Part shown: positions 31,673-32,065 of the stretch, piece after piece
Layout: each line of letters starts with the position of its first letter
Numbering within the stretch: the first letter of the stretch is position 1
DNA from: Deltaproteobacteria bacterium
Lineage (GTDB): Bacteria; Desulfobacterota; DSM-4660; Desulfatiglandales; Desulfatiglandaceae
Assembly (NCBI GenBank): GCA_018644785.1
Contig: JABGPV010000020.1
Coordinates: 1 to 32,065 of the forward strand
Direction of reading: 5' to 3'
DNA length: 32,065 nt
The notes under the pieces: model-generated
What the model saw: the letters and a program-made list of their open reading frames with translations, nothing else
What the model was told of the DNA's origin: nothing
Databases searched by the model: none
Position numbers and translations under genes: made by a program

Positions 31673-32017
31673 ATGACCAAGCGAATCAGCGAAAACAATC
31701 AAGCCAGACACCAGCGACATTGGCAGGCCCATGTGAACGCAGCGGAAAAGAGCGGCCTGAGTCGTGCCGAATATTGCAGGCGATACAATCTATCGTACCA
31801 CACGATGACCTATTGGAAACGAAAGCTCTCCAGGTCAAACAATTGTCAGACAACGCTCGTTCCAGTAACTCTTCCGGCCGCATTGGTGAGAAAAGGGAGG
31901 GAACATAATCAGGCAGAGCTGCAAATCATTCTACCGGGAAAAATGTCTGTTGCGGTTGGAAATGACTTTTCCCCGGCTACCTTGAGTAGACTACTGACTG
32001 TGCTGGAGAACCGGTGA
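31673..32017 (+). CDS. tnpA: IS66-family first accessory protein
   Basis: A 114-aa protein with the IS66 orf1 pattern: RHWQAHVNAAEKSGLSRAEY and CRRYNLSYHTMTYWKRKL, a helix-turn-helix-type DNA-binding segment. The start at 31673 has AGAGAGG about 6 bases upstream; the ATG at 31667 sits on that site. It overlaps the next gene by one base. Confidence 0.88.
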   Translation: MTKRISENNQARHQRHWQAHVNAAEKSGLSRAEYCRRYNLSYHTMTYWKRKLSRSNNCQTTLVPVTLPAALVRKGREHNQAELQIILPGKMSVAVGNDFSPATLSRLLTVLENR

Positions 32018-32065
32018 TGTTTTTCCCGGGACTTCAGGATCAGGTTTACATCGCCACCGGCGCAA
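32017..32065 (+). CDS. tnpB: IS66-family second accessory protein, first codons only
   Basis: Starts in the TGATG overlap; MFFPGLQDQVYIATGA is the usual IS66 orf2 beginning. Truncated by the window edge. Confidence 0.85.
   Translation, partial: MFFPGLQDQVYIATGA

Larger units (their letters stand above)
31587..32065 (+). mobile_element. IS66-family element, left part
   Basis: GTAAGCGCCAAAAGAACCCC (from 31587) looks like an IS66-type end, which characteristically starts GTAA. Two IS66-type genes follow in the expected order and overlap. The element runs past the window edge, so its length is unknown. Confidence 0.85.

Noticed and set aside
1..32065. CRISPR arrays, tRNA or rRNA genes
   Set aside because: No regular repeat-spacer series, cloverleaf with CCA-type acceptor, or rRNA-like block was seen.

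Overview
The window looks like an accessory locus of a Desulfobacterota-type (sulfate-reducer-like) Gram-negative bacterium. This is inferred from gene content (Nif11/NHLP peptide leaders with an NHLM exporter, TolC, lipoproteins, a CheD-HDOD signalling protein, ISKra4- and IS66-like elements), not from a marker gene.

Most of it (about 0.4-26.5 kb) is a RiPP (ribosomally made, modified peptide) island. The + strand carries an export operon: TolC-type outer-membrane channel (942-2567), HlyD-type adaptor (2564-3868), C39 peptidase/permease/ATPase (3872-6052), a second NHLM ABC transporter (6027-8735) and a lipoprotein substrate-binding protein (8775-9935). Around and downstream lie seven intact precursor genes: 10115 (+), and 12865, 13159, 15790, 21324, 23452 and 25252 (all -). 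Two more are broken (657 -, and about 21854 -). Six intact precursors have Nif11-type or Nif11-like leaders. One (23452) has the nitrile-hydratase-like NHLP leader, so two leader classes share one exporter. Two radical SAM/SPASM maturases (17472-16078 and 24954-23470, - strand) sit next to precursors. Two paralogous lipoproteins of unknown function (14847-13657, 20978-19770) each follow a precursor. A MauE-thioredoxin membrane protein (11295-10423) converges on a four-cysteine precursor.

The intervening DNA is rich in debris: three copies of the 3' end of the substrate-binding-protein gene, fragments of two further radical SAM genes, a deleted second NHLP precursor, a fragment of an SBP_bac_3 gene, a glycosyltransferase remnant, an AbiEii-like remnant, a dispersed 3'-end repeat and two copies of a palindrome. 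Two small toxin-antitoxin-type pairs (RelE/ParE-Phd at 11.8-12.3 kb; HEPN-MNT at 18.7-19.4 kb) are embedded. This suggests repeated duplication, recombination and decay, with precursor cassettes gained and lost around a stable exporter.

Likely division of labour: the maturases, which carry PqqD-like N-termini, bind the leaders and modify Cys-containing cores. The C39 transporter cuts after the Gly-Gly motif at the leader end and exports the peptide with the second ABC protein, HlyD and TolC. A cyclic-nucleotide-binding protein (25991-26533) of the kind found near NHLM systems closes the region.

From 26.5 kb the content is ordinary: a CheD-HDOD fusion (-), a thiamine-diphosphate enzyme (+), a frameshifted ZIP-type transporter with a tiny lipoprotein (-), a terminator, and a sensor-protein start cut off by an IS66-family element that runs off the right edge.
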